In this document: positions 8,901 to 18,018 of the stretch, piece by piece
Layout: the number at the start of each line of letters is the position of its first letter
Numbering within the stretch: position 1 is the stretch's first letter
Source: Ligilactobacillus salitolerans
GTDB taxonomy: Bacteria > Bacillota > Bacilli > Lactobacillales > Lactobacillaceae
Length of the DNA stretch: 64,000 bases
Assembly (NCBI RefSeq): GCF_003864415.1
Contig: NZ_BFFP01000008.1
Span: forward strand, 1-64,000
Reading direction: 5' to 3'
Notes under the pieces: model-generated
The model's input: the letters and a program-made list of their open reading frames with translations, nothing else
The model's database searches: none
What the model was told of the DNA's origin: nothing
Translations under genes and position numbers: made by a program

Positions 8901-9611
8901 ATGACCGAAAATAAATCACCTAATGAAGATCTTTTTGCGACAGGCGCAGTCGACACCACAATTTCTGACATTTCTAAGGATTCAGATACTTGGGTAGAGC
9001 AAGCAGCCAATAAGACTGACGCGGTTTCAGGCGACACCTATGTCAAGCTCGACTGTGGGGTCCTGACTGTCAACCAGCTCAACTACCTGCTAAATTCAAT
9101 GCCCTTTGAAATTACCTATGCAGATGACAATAATCAATTCTTATACTATAACCACATGCTGCCCAAAGAAAAGATGCTCGCCAGCAGAGAACCAAGCCAA
9201 GTCGGCAATGCCATCGCTTACTGCCACCCCCAAAAAGCGCGTAAAGGTGCAGCCGCGGTCGTCAACATGCTCCGGACCGGTAAAACAGAGACCTTTAAGA
9301 TGCCGATCCCAGGCAACGGGCCAGATAAGTATATTGTCCATGACTACACTGCGATGCACGATGCGAACGGAAATTATCGCGGCGTCAATGAACAGGTCTA
9401 TGATTTAATGCCGACTATTAAGTGGTATCTCCAACAGACTGGACAGATGCTCGTCAAAGATCCGGATGCCAGACCAGATACGATCACCGGGGCTTCACAG
9501 AAACAAGAGACAGAAATTGAACCAGACACAACGACTGGCGCTTCACAGCAGCCAGAATCAAAACCTGAACCGCAAACAGATGCGACAACTAGTGCTTCAC
9601 ACACAGATTGA
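8901..9611 (+). CDS. PAS-domain protein with repeated D-T-x-T-G-A-S tail
   Basis: 236 aa from ATG 8901, preceded by TGGAGGGTATACGT; a GTG at 8871 has no site. No signal peptide or membrane helix. Residues about 60-170 (LNSMPFEITYADDNNQFLYYN and following) form a PAS-like fold of the type found C-terminally in DUF438 proteins, which may bind haem or another ligand. The tail holds DTITGAS (193-199), DTTTGAS (209-215) and DATTSAS (227-233) separated by acidic Q/P/E linkers. These resemble the ApbE flavinylation consensus D-x-x-(S/T)-(G/S)-A-(S/T). Single gene with its own promoter and terminator. Function unknown. Confidence 0.75.
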   Translation: MTENKSPNEDLFATGAVDTTISDISKDSDTWVEQAANKTDAVSGDTYVKLDCGVLTVNQLNYLLNSMPFEITYADDNNQFLYYNHMLPKEKMLASREPSQVGNAIAYCHPQKARKGAAAVVNMLRTGKTETFKMPIPGNGPDKYIVHDYTAMHDANGNYRGVNEQVYDLMPTIKWYLQQTGQMLVKDPDARPDTITGASQKQETEIEPDTTTGASQQPESKPEPQTDATTSASHTD

Positions 9612-9623
9612 TCGATTCACTTG

Positions 9624-9654
9624 ACCACTGGGGAGATCCCCCAGTGGTTTTTTA
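9624..9654 (+). terminator. Terminator of the PAS gene
   Basis: Perfect stem ACCACTGGGG / CCCCAGTGGT followed by six T, 12 bp after the stop. Confidence 0.9.
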
Positions 9655-9656
9655 TT

Positions 9657-10463
9657 TCAGAGCTGAAAATATTTTTGTAAGTAGACAGCGACACCATCTG
9701 AGTCGTTATCCAAGGTGATCACATCAGCTGCGTCTTTGATCAGCGGGATCGCATTGTCCATCGCTACCCCGACTTGTGCTTGCATGATCATCTCCAGATC
9801 ATTTTCCTCATCTCCAAAAGTCATCAGATTCTCCATTGATTCACCAAAATGAGTCAATAATTTGCTGAGACCGACTGCCTTATTGACTCCTTCTGGCAAA
9901 AACTCCAAGAGTTCGCGCCGCGATGGAACAACGTTAAAGTGCTCACTGATCTCAGCCGGGATCCCCGCACGGGTCTGGGCCACAACCTCCGCTGGAGCAG
10001 CACTGACAACTTTTCCGAAAGCTTCATTTTCCGGCAAGTCTGCAAAGTTAATGTGGGCAAACTTCAACTTCCCGTTCATGAATTTTTCGTATTTAGATTG
10101 GCCAAATTCGGTCAACGAATAAACTCGATCTGGACCCAAAACATCCAGAGGATAGTGGCGGACAGCAGCATCACGGGTCAAGAGCTCTACAGCTGCTTTA
10201 TCCAAAGTCGTCTGAGCCAAGATCTCACCAGTCTGGTTATTTTGCACGAGTCCGCCATTAAAGGTGATCGAATAATCATTGGGACCCGTTAAACCTAACT
10301 GCTCAAGCAAATGCTCGATTGCAGGCAAAGGCCGGCCTGTGCACAGGACGATCCTTTTACCTTCCTGATGAAGCCGGGTTAAGACTCGTTGATTTGCTGC
10401 GGAAATCTCCTTGGCTGAATTCAACAAGGTGTTATCTAAATCTAAAGCAATTGTCGTGATCAT
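9657..10463 (-). CDS. Cof-type HAD-IIB family phosphatase
   Basis: 268 aa, the size of YidA/Cof phosphatases. HAD motif I is ALDLDNTLL (nucleophile D8, acid D10), motif II is LCTGRP, and motif IV is MTFGDEENDLEMI with a following conserved VAMDNA. A cap domain lies between about residues 85 and 185. Such enzymes dephosphorylate sugar phosphates or nucleotides in the cytoplasm; the substrate cannot be read here. It is followed by corA 24 bp upstream on the same strand, so the two may be co-transcribed. Confidence 0.9.
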   Translation of the reverse strand: MITTIALDLDNTLLNSAKEISAANQRVLTRLHQEGKRIVLCTGRPLPAIEHLLEQLGLTGPNDYSITFNGGLVQNNQTGEILAQTTLDKAAVELLTRDAAVRHYPLDVLGPDRVYSLTEFGQSKYEKFMNGKLKFAHINFADLPENEAFGKVVSAAPAEVVAQTRAGIPAEISEHFNVVPSRRELLEFLPEGVNKAVGLSKLLTHFGESMENLMTFGDEENDLEMIMQAQVGVAMDNAIPLIKDAADVITLDNDSDGVAVYLQKYFQL

Positions 10464-10487
10464 AATTTTACCTTCCTGTTTGTCTTA

Positions 10488-11414
10488 TTATTTGGAACGG
10501 TGATGATAGTAGACCCACATCGTTAAAACGATCAAAGCTAAGGTCATTACTAGCGTCCCCACCCAGGCAAATTCACCCCGCGCCCAAGGCAAGTGCATAT
10601 TCATCCCGTAAAAGCCCGAGACGATCGGCGGAACAGCTAGGATCAAAGACCAAATGGTCAAAAATTTCATGGTGTCATTTAGGGTATTATTTAAAATATT
10701 GTTGTAGGTATTGGATAAGCGGTCGACTAACTCTGCGGCATCCTGGGTGATCTGCTGACTTTGTTTAGTTTCAACCTCGACGTCATCCAAAAAGTCCCGT
10801 TCACGCTGATCCATCTGAAATTCATCACTAGCAGAATTGCTGCTGAGTTTCATCTGCTGGATCGCCACTACATTATTATCCGCGGCAGTTGTTAAGTAGA
10901 CCAGCTGATCGCTTAACCTCGAAAGAGCCTCGATCTGCGGGTTCGAAGGGTGCTTGCGGTAGACAGCTAATTCTTCGCGCCGTTTGTTGATCTCATCGAT
11001 CTGGTCGACATACTGATTGTTGATCCGCCATAACAGCCGAAGCATGATGACCATCAGTGACGCTTTTCTTTCCTCTTGGGTAAGTTCGGCCAACAATTCT
11101 TCGAGTTCCTTTTGAACCCCTTTTGCCTTAGATGAAACAATAGAGATCAGGTGCTTTTCTGCGACAATAAAACTGACCGGAACCACCTGAAAACTATGTG
11201 CCTGCTGACCAGCCACCGCGACCCGCCAGATCAAAAGACCAGTTTTGATCCCATCGTTATAGTCAAAACGTGATCGTTCCCGCGGGTCTAACAGATAGGA
11301 CCGATATTTATGCGGCAGCTTAAATTTCTGCTGCAATTTGTCCAAATCTGCTTCATTTACATCAACGACACTGGTCCAAGTGAGATCATCCCATAATTTT
11401 TGTTCGCGATACAT
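10488..11414 (-). CDS. corA: CorA-family magnesium/divalent cation transporter
   Basis: 308 aa. The signature FYGMNMHLP (GMN selectivity motif) lies between two C-terminal helices (IWSLILAVPPIVSGF and LVMTLALIVLTMWVYYHH). The N-terminal two-thirds is the cytoplasmic funnel with a long helix. Family members form pentameric Mg2+ channels. The gene has a strong site (AAAGGCGGTGG) and reads into the HAD phosphatase. Substrate among Mg, Co and Zn is not decided by sequence. Confidence 0.93.
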   Translation of the reverse strand: MYREQKLWDDLTWTSVVDVNEADLDKLQQKFKLPHKYRSYLLDPRERSRFDYNDGIKTGLLIWRVAVAGQQAHSFQVVPVSFIVAEKHLISIVSSKAKGVQKELEELLAELTQEERKASLMVIMLRLLWRINNQYVDQIDEINKRREELAVYRKHPSNPQIEALSRLSDQLVYLTTAADNNVVAIQQMKLSSNSASDEFQMDQRERDFLDDVEVETKQSQQITQDAAELVDRLSNTYNNILNNTLNDTMKFLTIWSLILAVPPIVSGFYGMNMHLPWARGEFAWVGTLVMTLALIVLTMWVYYHHRSK

Positions 11415-11529
11415 TCATCCACCGCCTTTCGTTAACACCCCTCATTATAACAGTTTCAACCGTAAGAAAAGGAGTGAAGTGATCCGACCTGAAAGACCAA
11501 CTGCTTAAATTTCGACTTGCATTTCTAAA

Positions 11530-11566
11530 TAGTATTTGTTACTCTTTTAAATAGTAATTATTACTA
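11530..11566 (+). promoter_or_regulatory. Zur-type zinc operators, two copies
   Basis: TAGTAAT-T-ATTACTA at 11552-11566 is a perfect 7-1-7 palindrome flanked by AAA and TT. It matches the Bacillus Zur box pattern (TCGTAAT-N-ATTACGA) at all but the C/G pair. A weaker copy, TAGTATT-T-GTTACTC, lies at 11530-11544, exactly 22 bp (two helical turns) upstream. Both sit just before the ribosome binding site of a zinc-binding lipoprotein gene. Confidence 0.75.
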
Positions 11567-11587
11567 TTATCGAAGGAGAGAGTAATT

Positions 11588-12502
11588 ATGTTACATAGTT
11601 TGAAAAAAGCTCAGTTACTGAGTGTCGTCTTTTTCTTAGCACTTTTAACGGGTGTTGTCAGCGGCTGCACGAAAAAAGATGCTGCCAGTCAAGACAAAAT
11701 TAAGATCACAGCAACAACAGATTTTTACGGTGAAGTTGCCCGAGCAGTTGCTGGTAAGAAGGGAACTGTCACCTCTGTCATTAACAAGCCAAACGTCGAC
11801 CCCCACGACTATGAGCCCACACCGCAAGTTTCTAAAACCGTGGCGGGATCTCAAATCGTGATCGCAAACGGTATCGGTTACGATACCTGGATGAATAAGC
11901 TCGTCAAAAACGATGATTCTAATGCCAAGTACATTAGAGTCGGCGAGGATCTGATGGGCAAAAAGAGCGGTGATAACCCGCACCTCTGGTATGACCCGCA
12001 GACAATGCCTAAACTAGCGCAAAAGATCGCACAGGAGTTGGGTAAAAAACAGCCCAAAAACAAGGCTTACTTCAAGAAAAATGCCCAGAAGTATATCAAG
12101 TCATTGCACCCGATCAACAAGCAGCTCACGCAACTGAAAAAAACAGCTGCAACAGCAAAAAATAAAGAAGTCTATGTTTCTGAACCGGTCTTCGATTATG
12201 CGATCAAGTCCATGGGCTTTAAAGTCGGCAACCAGGCCTTTGAAAATGCCATCGAAAAAGGAACGGACCCGTCGCCGCGAACTCTGTCCACAATGCAAAA
12301 AAATATTCGGCAAAAAAAGATCGCCTTTTTCGTTTACAATTCGCAAGTCAGTGATAAAACAGTCACGAACCTGGTCAAGCTGGCCAAAGAAAATCAGGTC
12401 CCAGTCCTCAAAGTCACTGAGACTTTGCCCGCCCACAAGAATTACCGGCAATGGATGACCGGCCAATACGCTAATTTGCTGAAGATCTTAGACAATCAAT
12501 AA
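11588..12502 (+). CDS. Zinc/metal ABC transporter substrate-binding lipoprotein (ZnuA/AdcA family)
   Basis: 304 aa with signal peptide and lipobox VSGC at about residue 27. Metal-site elements of the cluster A-I family are present: the first histidine in [10 protein letters not shown], the second in NPHLWYDP, and a later [13 protein letters not shown] segment. No histidine-rich loop is seen. It captures extracellular Zn2+ (or Mn2+) for an ABC importer, but no permease or ATPase gene is adjacent. Zur-type operators upstream and a zinc-independent S14 gene downstream make a zinc-starvation role likely. Start ATG follows GAAGGAGAG. Confidence 0.88.
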   Translation: MLHSLKKAQLLSVVFFLALLTGVVSGCTKKDAASQDKIKITATTDFYGEVARAVAGKKGTVTSVINKPNVDPHDYEPTPQVSKTVAGSQIVIANGIGYDTWMNKLVKNDDSNAKYIRVGEDLMGKKSGDNPHLWYDPQTMPKLAQKIAQELGKKQPKNKAYFKKNAQKYIKSLHPINKQLTQLKKTAATAKNKEVYVSEPVFDYAIKSMGFKVGNQAFENAIEKGTDPSPRTLSTMQKNIRQKKIAFFVYNSQVSDKTVTNLVKLAKENQVPVLKVTETLPAHKNYRQWMTGQYANLLKILDNQ

Positions 12503-12522
12503 GCAGTCAGGAGGAACACAAG

Positions 12523-12792
12523 AAGGCAAAAAAATCCAAACTTGCCAAAGCAAAAAAACAGGAAGAATTAATTTCACGCTATGCTGACCAACGCAAAAAA
12601 TTAAAGCTCCAAGGAGACTATATTACACTAGCCAGTCTGCCCAGGGACTCAAGCCCGACCCGTTATCGTCGTCGCGACCCGCGAGATGGGCGGCCCCGTT
12701 CATACATGCGTAAATTTGGCATGTCGCGGCTGAATTTTCGCCGGCTGGCCCAGCAAGGACTGATCCCGGGAGTCAAAAAAGCTAGCTGGTAA
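12523..12792 (+). CDS. rpsN: 30S ribosomal protein S14, zinc-independent paralog, with AAG at the start position
   Basis: An open frame of exactly 89 sense codons from 12523 matches S14: [42 protein letters not shown] and PGVKKASW at the end. It has no cysteines, so it is the C-minus (zinc-free) form that replaces zinc-ribbon S14 under zinc starvation. AGGAGG at 12509-12514 is ideally spaced from codon 12523, but that codon is AAG, not ATG. The next in-frame ATG is at about codon 62. It is co-transcribed with the Zn-binding lipoprotein gene. It is either a recent start-codon loss, a non-canonical start, or a sequence error. Confidence 0.85.
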   Translation, partial: KAKKSKLAKAKKQEELISRYADQRKKLKLQGDYITLASLPRDSSPTRYRRRDPRDGRPRSYMRKFGMSRLNFRRLAQQGLIPGVKKASW

Positions 12793-12793
12793 T

Positions 12794-12843
12794 AAAAATA
12801 CCGTTCACTTCTGACCAATCGATCAGAGATGAACGGTATTTTT
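12794..12843. terminator. Bidirectional terminator between rpsN and the P-type ATPase gene
   Basis: Arms AAAATACCGTTCA / TGAACGGTATTTT with an inner TCTGA/TCAGA stem, T-rich on both strands. It serves two convergent genes. Confidence 0.9.
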
Positions 12844-12856
12844 GGACCCAATCTTA

Positions 12857-15517
12857 CTATCTAGCTTTTGCCAGGCCTTTACGGACCAGCTTGTCCAGTT
12901 CTGCAATGATAAAGACAACGACCCCTGACAGCAAGGAAACGATGAAGGCTTCGATGCTGACTGAAGCAGTTGAGAACAGGTCTTGCATAAATGGAACATA
13001 GGTCAAGCAGACCTGTAAAACTAGCATGATCCCAATAACAGCAAAGGCTTTTTTATTGGAAAAAATATCCTTATTTAAAGCAAAGTGAGTTGTCCGAATA
13101 TTAAAGAGATAGAAAATCTTTCCACCAATAATAATATTGACCATCAAGGTACTAGCAACGGCTGCACTGGCTCCTTGATCAAGCAGCCAGCTATGACCAA
13201 GCAGTCCAGTCCCTGCAATGATGATCGAAACATAGATCATTTGGAAGACATCGTGCTTGTTAACCATCGATTGGCCATTTTTCCGCGGCCGCCGGTGCAT
13301 GATCCCAATTTCTGCGGGCTCAAAGATAAACGCAAACTGGATCGTGATCGCTGAAACCATGTTGATCCATAATAACTCACTAGGAGTCAACGGCAACGGC
13401 ATGTCTAACAGGATCGAGAAGAAAACGATCAGACCTTCGGCAAATGAGGTCGGCAACAGGAACAAAATACTCTTCTTGATATTGTCATAGATCCGGCGGC
13501 CTTCACGGATCGCCGTGCCCATAGTCGTAAAGTTGTCGTCAGTCAAGATCATATCCGCGGCATAACGGGCAACGTCGGTCCCTTTGACCCCCATCGAGAC
13601 CCCAATATCGGCGGTCTTCAGTGCGGGCGCATCATTGACACCGTCACCGATCATTGCCGTGACCATGCCGCTTTGTTCCAAGGCTTCCACGATCTCCAAC
13701 TTGTTTTGTGGAGTCGTACGGGCGAAGACTTGGTTCTGACGGGCAGCTTGCTTACGCCCTTCTTCATCTAATTCATCCCATTCAGGGCCAGTGATCGCGC
13801 TGATACTGTCGGCAAGCCCCAGTTTTTCTCCGATCGCAGTCGCTGTGATTGGAGAATCACCGGTGATCATCTTAACTTGAACATGAGCTGCGTTTAACTG
13901 TTTCAAAGTTGCGATCACTTCAGGCCGCGGCGGGTCAATGATCCCGGCTAGACCTAAAAATTGAATCCCCTGCTGGAGCAGTTCATGGCTGACTTCCGTC
14001 ACATCTGTGCCAACCTCTGCGACTCCGACTGCAACCACGCGTTTGCCAGAGCGTGCCAGTTTCTCGACCGTTTCAGTCCAGCCTTCAACATCAAAATCAG
14101 TTTCAGCCGCAGCCGCCATTTCAAAAATTTTGTCAGGCGAACCTTTAGTATACAGAAATTTCTTGCCAGTCGCTCCATCCCGGACTAAACGCGCAATATA
14201 GCGATATTCCGAGTCAAACGGCAGCATGTCCAGCGACTCGTAGTCCGGAGCCTCTTGTGTTTGCATGATTTTATGGTAAGCCGTCAAAAAAGCACCGTCA
14301 GTCGGTTCACCGTTGATCTGATATTCGCCGTTTTCGTCTTGGTCCAACTCGGTGTCATTCGCCGCAAAACCAGCCGTTAAAAAGGTCTGCACTGTAAGAT
14401 CGGGTGCGACCGACTGTCCGGCTTGCATCAGCTCGCCATCCGGGGTATAACCTGTCCCGGTCACGGTATAATGCTCTTGTTTGGTAATGAGGTCGGTCAA
14501 AGTCATTTCATTTTTAGTCAAAGTCCCGGTCTTATCAGTCGCGATCACATCGACCGCGCCTAAGGTCTCAACCGCAGGTAAAGTCTTGACGATCGTTTTC
14601 TTGTTGCGGGCCATATCGGAGACCCCTAAGGCTAAGATCACCGATGTTGTTGCAGGCAATCCTTCTGGGATCGAGCCCACGACCATCGTGACCACCGACA
14701 GTGCCAAGACTGGCAAAGAATAAATCTTTAAGAAAAATCCCAGAATAAATAAGACGACCGCAACGACTAAAACGCCGATCGAGGTCCCTTTCCCCAGATT
14801 GCCGATCTCTTTCATCATCGGTGTTTCTTTAGGCTTGGCTTGTGCCACCGCCGTCGAGATCTGCCCGATCTCAGTTTCATTTCCGGTAGCGACCACTACG
14901 CCCAAGCCTGAGCCGTTCGCAACACTCGTAGAAGTAAAAGCCATATTAGTCTGGTCAGCCAGCGGAACTTTAGCCCCGCTTAACTCGTCCGCAGTTTTAG
15001 TCACTGCGTCAGTTTCACCGGTCAACGAGGATTCCTGGATCCGCAAATTAGCATCCTGTACGATCCGCAAGTCGGCCGGTACACTGTCACCGGCTTCCAG
15101 GTAAACAACGTCACCCTTGACCAGCTCTTCGGCAGGAATATCCAGCCGCATCCCATCTCGGTAAACGGTGGCTTCCAGTGCTAACATCTGCTGGATCCGA
15201 TCCAAAGCGTCAGCGGCATTAGACTCCTGAAAGTAGCCGATAAAGGCATTGATCACAACCACCAGTCCAATAACTAAGGTGTCGGTTTGATCCCCGACAA
15301 GTAAGGTCATCGCCATCGCTGCAATCAAAATATAAGTGATCATATTGTCGAACTGACGCAAAAAAATCTTCCACTTAGGGGTCCGTTTGCTTTCCAGCTT
15401 ATTCGGACCGTCTTTTGCTAACCGCTGCTTTGCATCTTCATTTTTTAAACCATTTTCAAATAAACCTTCAGCATAATTCTGACTCAAGTCTGAAGTTCGT
15501 CGTCGATAATGTTCCAT
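12857..15517 (-). CDS. Cation-transporting P-type ATPase (P2 type)
   Basis: 886 aa with the complete P-type layout: N-terminal cation ATPase domain ([18 protein letters not shown]), actuator motif [12 protein letters not shown] in helix 4 ([11 protein letters not shown]), phosphorylation site [10 protein letters not shown], nucleotide-binding [14 protein letters not shown] and hinge [10 protein letters not shown]. The helix-6 segment [21 protein letters not shown] lacks the typical Ca2+-ATPase NLVTD signature, so the exported or imported cation (Ca2+, Na+/K+ or Mg2+) is uncertain. Single gene with a good site AGGAGGATCAGAG. Confidence 0.92.
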   Translation of the reverse strand: MEHYRRRTSDLSQNYAEGLFENGLKNEDAKQRLAKDGPNKLESKRTPKWKIFLRQFDNMITYILIAAMAMTLLVGDQTDTLVIGLVVVINAFIGYFQESNAADALDRIQQMLALEATVYRDGMRLDIPAEELVKGDVVYLEAGDSVPADLRIVQDANLRIQESSLTGETDAVTKTADELSGAKVPLADQTNMAFTSTSVANGSGLGVVVATGNETEIGQISTAVAQAKPKETPMMKEIGNLGKGTSIGVLVVAVVLFILGFFLKIYSLPVLALSVVTMVVGSIPEGLPATTSVILALGVSDMARNKKTIVKTLPAVETLGAVDVIATDKTGTLTKNEMTLTDLITKQEHYTVTGTGYTPDGELMQAGQSVAPDLTVQTFLTAGFAANDTELDQDENGEYQINGEPTDGAFLTAYHKIMQTQEAPDYESLDMLPFDSEYRYIARLVRDGATGKKFLYTKGSPDKIFEMAAAAETDFDVEGWTETVEKLARSGKRVVAVGVAEVGTDVTEVSHELLQQGIQFLGLAGIIDPPRPEVIATLKQLNAAHVQVKMITGDSPITATAIGEKLGLADSISAITGPEWDELDEEGRKQAARQNQVFARTTPQNKLEIVEALEQSGMVTAMIGDGVNDAPALKTADIGVSMGVKGTDVARYAADMILTDDNFTTMGTAIREGRRIYDNIKKSILFLLPTSFAEGLIVFFSILLDMPLPLTPSELLWINMVSAITIQFAFIFEPAEIGIMHRRPRKNGQSMVNKHDVFQMIYVSIIIAGTGLLGHSWLLDQGASAAVASTLMVNIIIGGKIFYLFNIRTTHFALNKDIFSNKKAFAVIGIMLVLQVCLTYVPFMQDLFSTASVSIEAFIVSLLSGVVVFIIAELDKLVRKGLAKAR

Positions 15518-16136
15518 TCTCTGATCCTCCTGAATTCGTTTTGATCAATAACACGTACAACAGTGTGTGACTGATTCAATAACTATTCAAGCAGGATACA
15601 AAACATATCTAAGCACCAACACGCGCCTGCGTCTGAATCCATTTTCTGCATCACCCCTGAATTCTAAATTCTTCTAAATTAACCATAGCAAACCATTCCA
15701 ATAGAATGTTAAAAATTAATATTCTTAATCAAATTGTAATTTTTTAGTTAAGAATGCTTTGGTCCACTAAATTAATGTTGCCTGATTTTTGAATTTTCTT
15801 CAAGTTTTTACCCTTGTATTACTCCTAAAAATCAAAAAATCAGCAGCTCCTGACCAGTTTTACCAGTTCTGCGATCTGAGGCGTTATCAGCCTCTGGAGC
15901 TCTGATCCAGCCTATTCGCGGCAGGAAGTCGTCAACTTCTTGAATACAGTTGCCATGACTGGTCTGTTAGAATTCGCCAAAGCCAGTGATCCGCCAAAAG
16001 CCTCGAATTAAGTCAAGGTATATTAACGCCAGAAACAACAATGACACAACAAATTTCCCAAAACCTCTCCCCCACCACATGTAGGTATATAATAAAGAGG
16101 TGAGACACACTCTGATCAATACTCAAAGGAGCTATT
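15518..16136. other. 619-bp spacer with possible gene debris
   Basis: No intact gene. On the reverse strand about 15845-16010 a frame reads FEAFGGSLALAN, a stop, and ELQRLITPQIAELVKLV, which looks like decayed coding sequence but is not assignable. A TATAAT-like -10 (about 16087-16092, in GTATATAATAAAG) lies upstream of the next plus-strand gene. The remainder is AT-rich. Confidence 0.4.
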
Positions 16137-16970
16137 ATGCCGGAAATTCAAATCGTTTTTAGTGATGTTGACAATACCTTGATCACATCTGATTTCAAGG
16201 TTTTACCAAGTGTAAGCTCTGCCGTGCAAGCATATGTTGCAGACGGCGGGATCTTTGTTTTAGCTTCGGCTCGCCCGCCAGCAGGGATCCAACCTTTAGC
16301 ACAGCAGTTGGGATGCGATTCGTTGATGGTCTGCTTGAACGGAGCCCTAGTTTTACAAAATACAGAACAAACAGGTCAGCTGACTACTCTCTTTGAAAAG
16401 CCGATGAAAGCCAAGGTTTTAGCCCAGCTGGAAAAAATCATTGCAGAAAATGACTTATCTGTTAGCGTCAATGCCTTTTCCAACCAAGATTGGTTTTCTT
16501 CCAGCCATGACTACTGGGTCAAGCAAGAAGAAGAAATCACTCGAACCAGTGCGACAATTACAGCTTTGAGCGATCAGGCTGGGACAATGATCGAACCGTT
16601 ACATAAAATTTTATGTATGGGCAAACCTGATGCGATCGATCAGCTTGCATTACTCTTGGACCAAAAGCCAGCTCTGCATCTGAGCTATTTACGTTCCAAA
16701 CCTACCTACTTGGAGATCGTCGACGCAGATGTTTCTAAAATGCGCGCTATCAGAGAAGTCGCTGCGAACTTTAACATTCCTTTGAAAAACACCATGGCCA
16801 TTGGGGACGGCGAAAACGACCTGCCAATGATTGAAAATGCGGGTATCGGGATCGCGATGGGGAATGGAATTCCACTAGTGAAGCAAGTTGCGACCCACAC
16901 AGTTGCGTCCAATGATCAAGGCGGAGTTGCCGAAGCACTCAAGAAATATACCGGTACCATTCCAGAGTAA
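16137..16970 (+). CDS. Cof-type HAD-IIB family phosphatase (second copy)
   Basis: 277 aa. Motif I is FSDVDNTLI, motif II LASARPPAG, and the C-terminal motif is AIGDGENDLPMI followed by GIAMGNG. The conserved lysine is likely in LHKILCMGK. A cap domain occupies the middle. A cytoplasmic phosphatase or phosphosugar hydrolase of unknown substrate; it shares only family motifs with the HAD gene at 9657-10463. Start follows CAAAGGAGCTATT. Monocistronic. Confidence 0.9.
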   Translation: MPEIQIVFSDVDNTLITSDFKVLPSVSSAVQAYVADGGIFVLASARPPAGIQPLAQQLGCDSLMVCLNGALVLQNTEQTGQLTTLFEKPMKAKVLAQLEKIIAENDLSVSVNAFSNQDWFSSSHDYWVKQEEEITRTSATITALSDQAGTMIEPLHKILCMGKPDAIDQLALLLDQKPALHLSYLRSKPTYLEIVDADVSKMRAIREVAANFNIPLKNTMAIGDGENDLPMIENAGIGIAMGNGIPLVKQVATHTVASNDQGGVAEALKKYTGTIPE

Positions 16971-17009
16971 AGAAACAAGCAACTCTTTGTCATTCCTTAA
17001 TACTAAAAA

Positions 17010-17052
17010 AGCCCCCGCCATTAGAGACACTCGGTATCTAATGGCGGGGGCT
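17010..17052 (-). terminator. Terminator of the glycine-betaine transporter operon
   Basis: 16-bp perfect stem (17010-17025 with 17037-17052, GC-rich core GCCCCCGCC), with six T on the reverse strand. It may also stop the convergent HAD gene. Confidence 0.9.
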
Positions 17053-17097
17053 AAGCTTGTATCCTACTCAATTTTTCTTTAGTAGGAATAGTTGCTT

Positions 17098-18006
17098 TTA
17101 TTTATTTTTCAAATCCTCAACTGAGTTAATATTCTTCATATATTTTGGCACAGCAAGACCAGTCTTGGCACCAGGCAAGTTGACCGAGATCTGATCATAT
17201 TTACCCTTATACTTCTTGGCATAAAGTGCATGAGTCACTGGTAATTCAACTGTAACTGAAGCATCAGATGAACCGTTAGCCAATGAGTTCCACATCACAC
17301 CAACATCCAGCTGCCGCATCGTGGACTTGTAGCCCTTTTGCTTGAGCAGTGTATTAACTAAGGTAGTTGTCGCAATTTCATAGTCATAAGGCGTATAAAC
17401 TAAACTGACCTTTTTACCATGACCTTGCGGAACGCCCTTCGTCCACTCCTTGACTTGCTTAGGATGAGTCTTGATGAACTGATCAACAGCTTTTTGTTTA
17501 TCCATCCCGCCGTTGATTTTAAGCATCAGCGGGTTAGACATTTTGATCGTCCAATGGAACTGTTTTAACAGCTTAGCGGCACCCGGGTTATCTTTAGAGA
17601 AACCCTTGCGTGTCACAGTCCGCATCGATTCACCTTTACCATAGACATGCTTAGGATCCTTCAAGAATTTAAGCGGGTATTTAGCGAACATCCAATGCGG
17701 CTGCCAGCCAGTTACGACGATCGGTTCTTTATTTTTCACGGCCTTATCCAAAGTCGAGATCATTGCGGCGGTTGAACTTGGCATGATCTGCCAGTTAGCC
17801 TGCTTCAAACCATATTTGCTGAGCAGAGTCTGGGTATTGCCCATCATCCCGGCACCAGCTTCGATCCCGGTGATCGTATAGTTGATCTGGGGGCCTAATT
17901 TCTTATTAGAGTCATAGCTGGCTGGTTTAGCACAGGCACTGACGATCAAGGCCAAGCCGGTGACCATAGCTGCTATTTTCAGATAACGGAGGATTTTTTT
18001 CTTCAA
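17098..18006 (-). CDS. opuAC: Glycine betaine/carnitine ABC transporter substrate-binding lipoprotein
   Basis: About 302 aa if translated from TTG 18006 (AAGGGG seven bases upstream); GTGs at 18012/18015 are alternatives that crowd the site. Lipobox VSAC at about residue 24-27. The OpuAC fold is supported by GIEAGAGMM, VTGWQPHWMF (tryptophan cage residue) and YTPYDYEIATTTL. It binds quaternary ammonium osmoprotectants at the cell surface. Last gene of a three-gene operon, directly after the permease. Confidence 0.9.
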   Translation of the reverse strand: MKKKILRYLKIAAMVTGLALIVSACAKPASYDSNKKLGPQINYTITGIEAGAGMMGNTQTLLSKYGLKQANWQIMPSSTAAMISTLDKAVKNKEPIVVTGWQPHWMFAKYPLKFLKDPKHVYGKGESMRTVTRKGFSKDNPGAAKLLKQFHWTIKMSNPLMLKINGGMDKQKAVDQFIKTHPKQVKEWTKGVPQGHGKKVSLVYTPYDYEIATTTLVNTLLKQKGYKSTMRQLDVGVMWNSLANGSSDASVTVELPVTHALYAKKYKGKYDQISVNLPGAKTGLAVPKYMKNINSVEDLKNK

Positions 18007-18018
18007 ATTCACCACCCC

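Noticed and set aside
15518-15700. A metal riboswitch (yybP-ykoY type) in the leader of the P-type ATPase gene
   Set aside because: Considered because such ATPases can be Mn2+-regulated, but the conserved riboswitch core could not be found.
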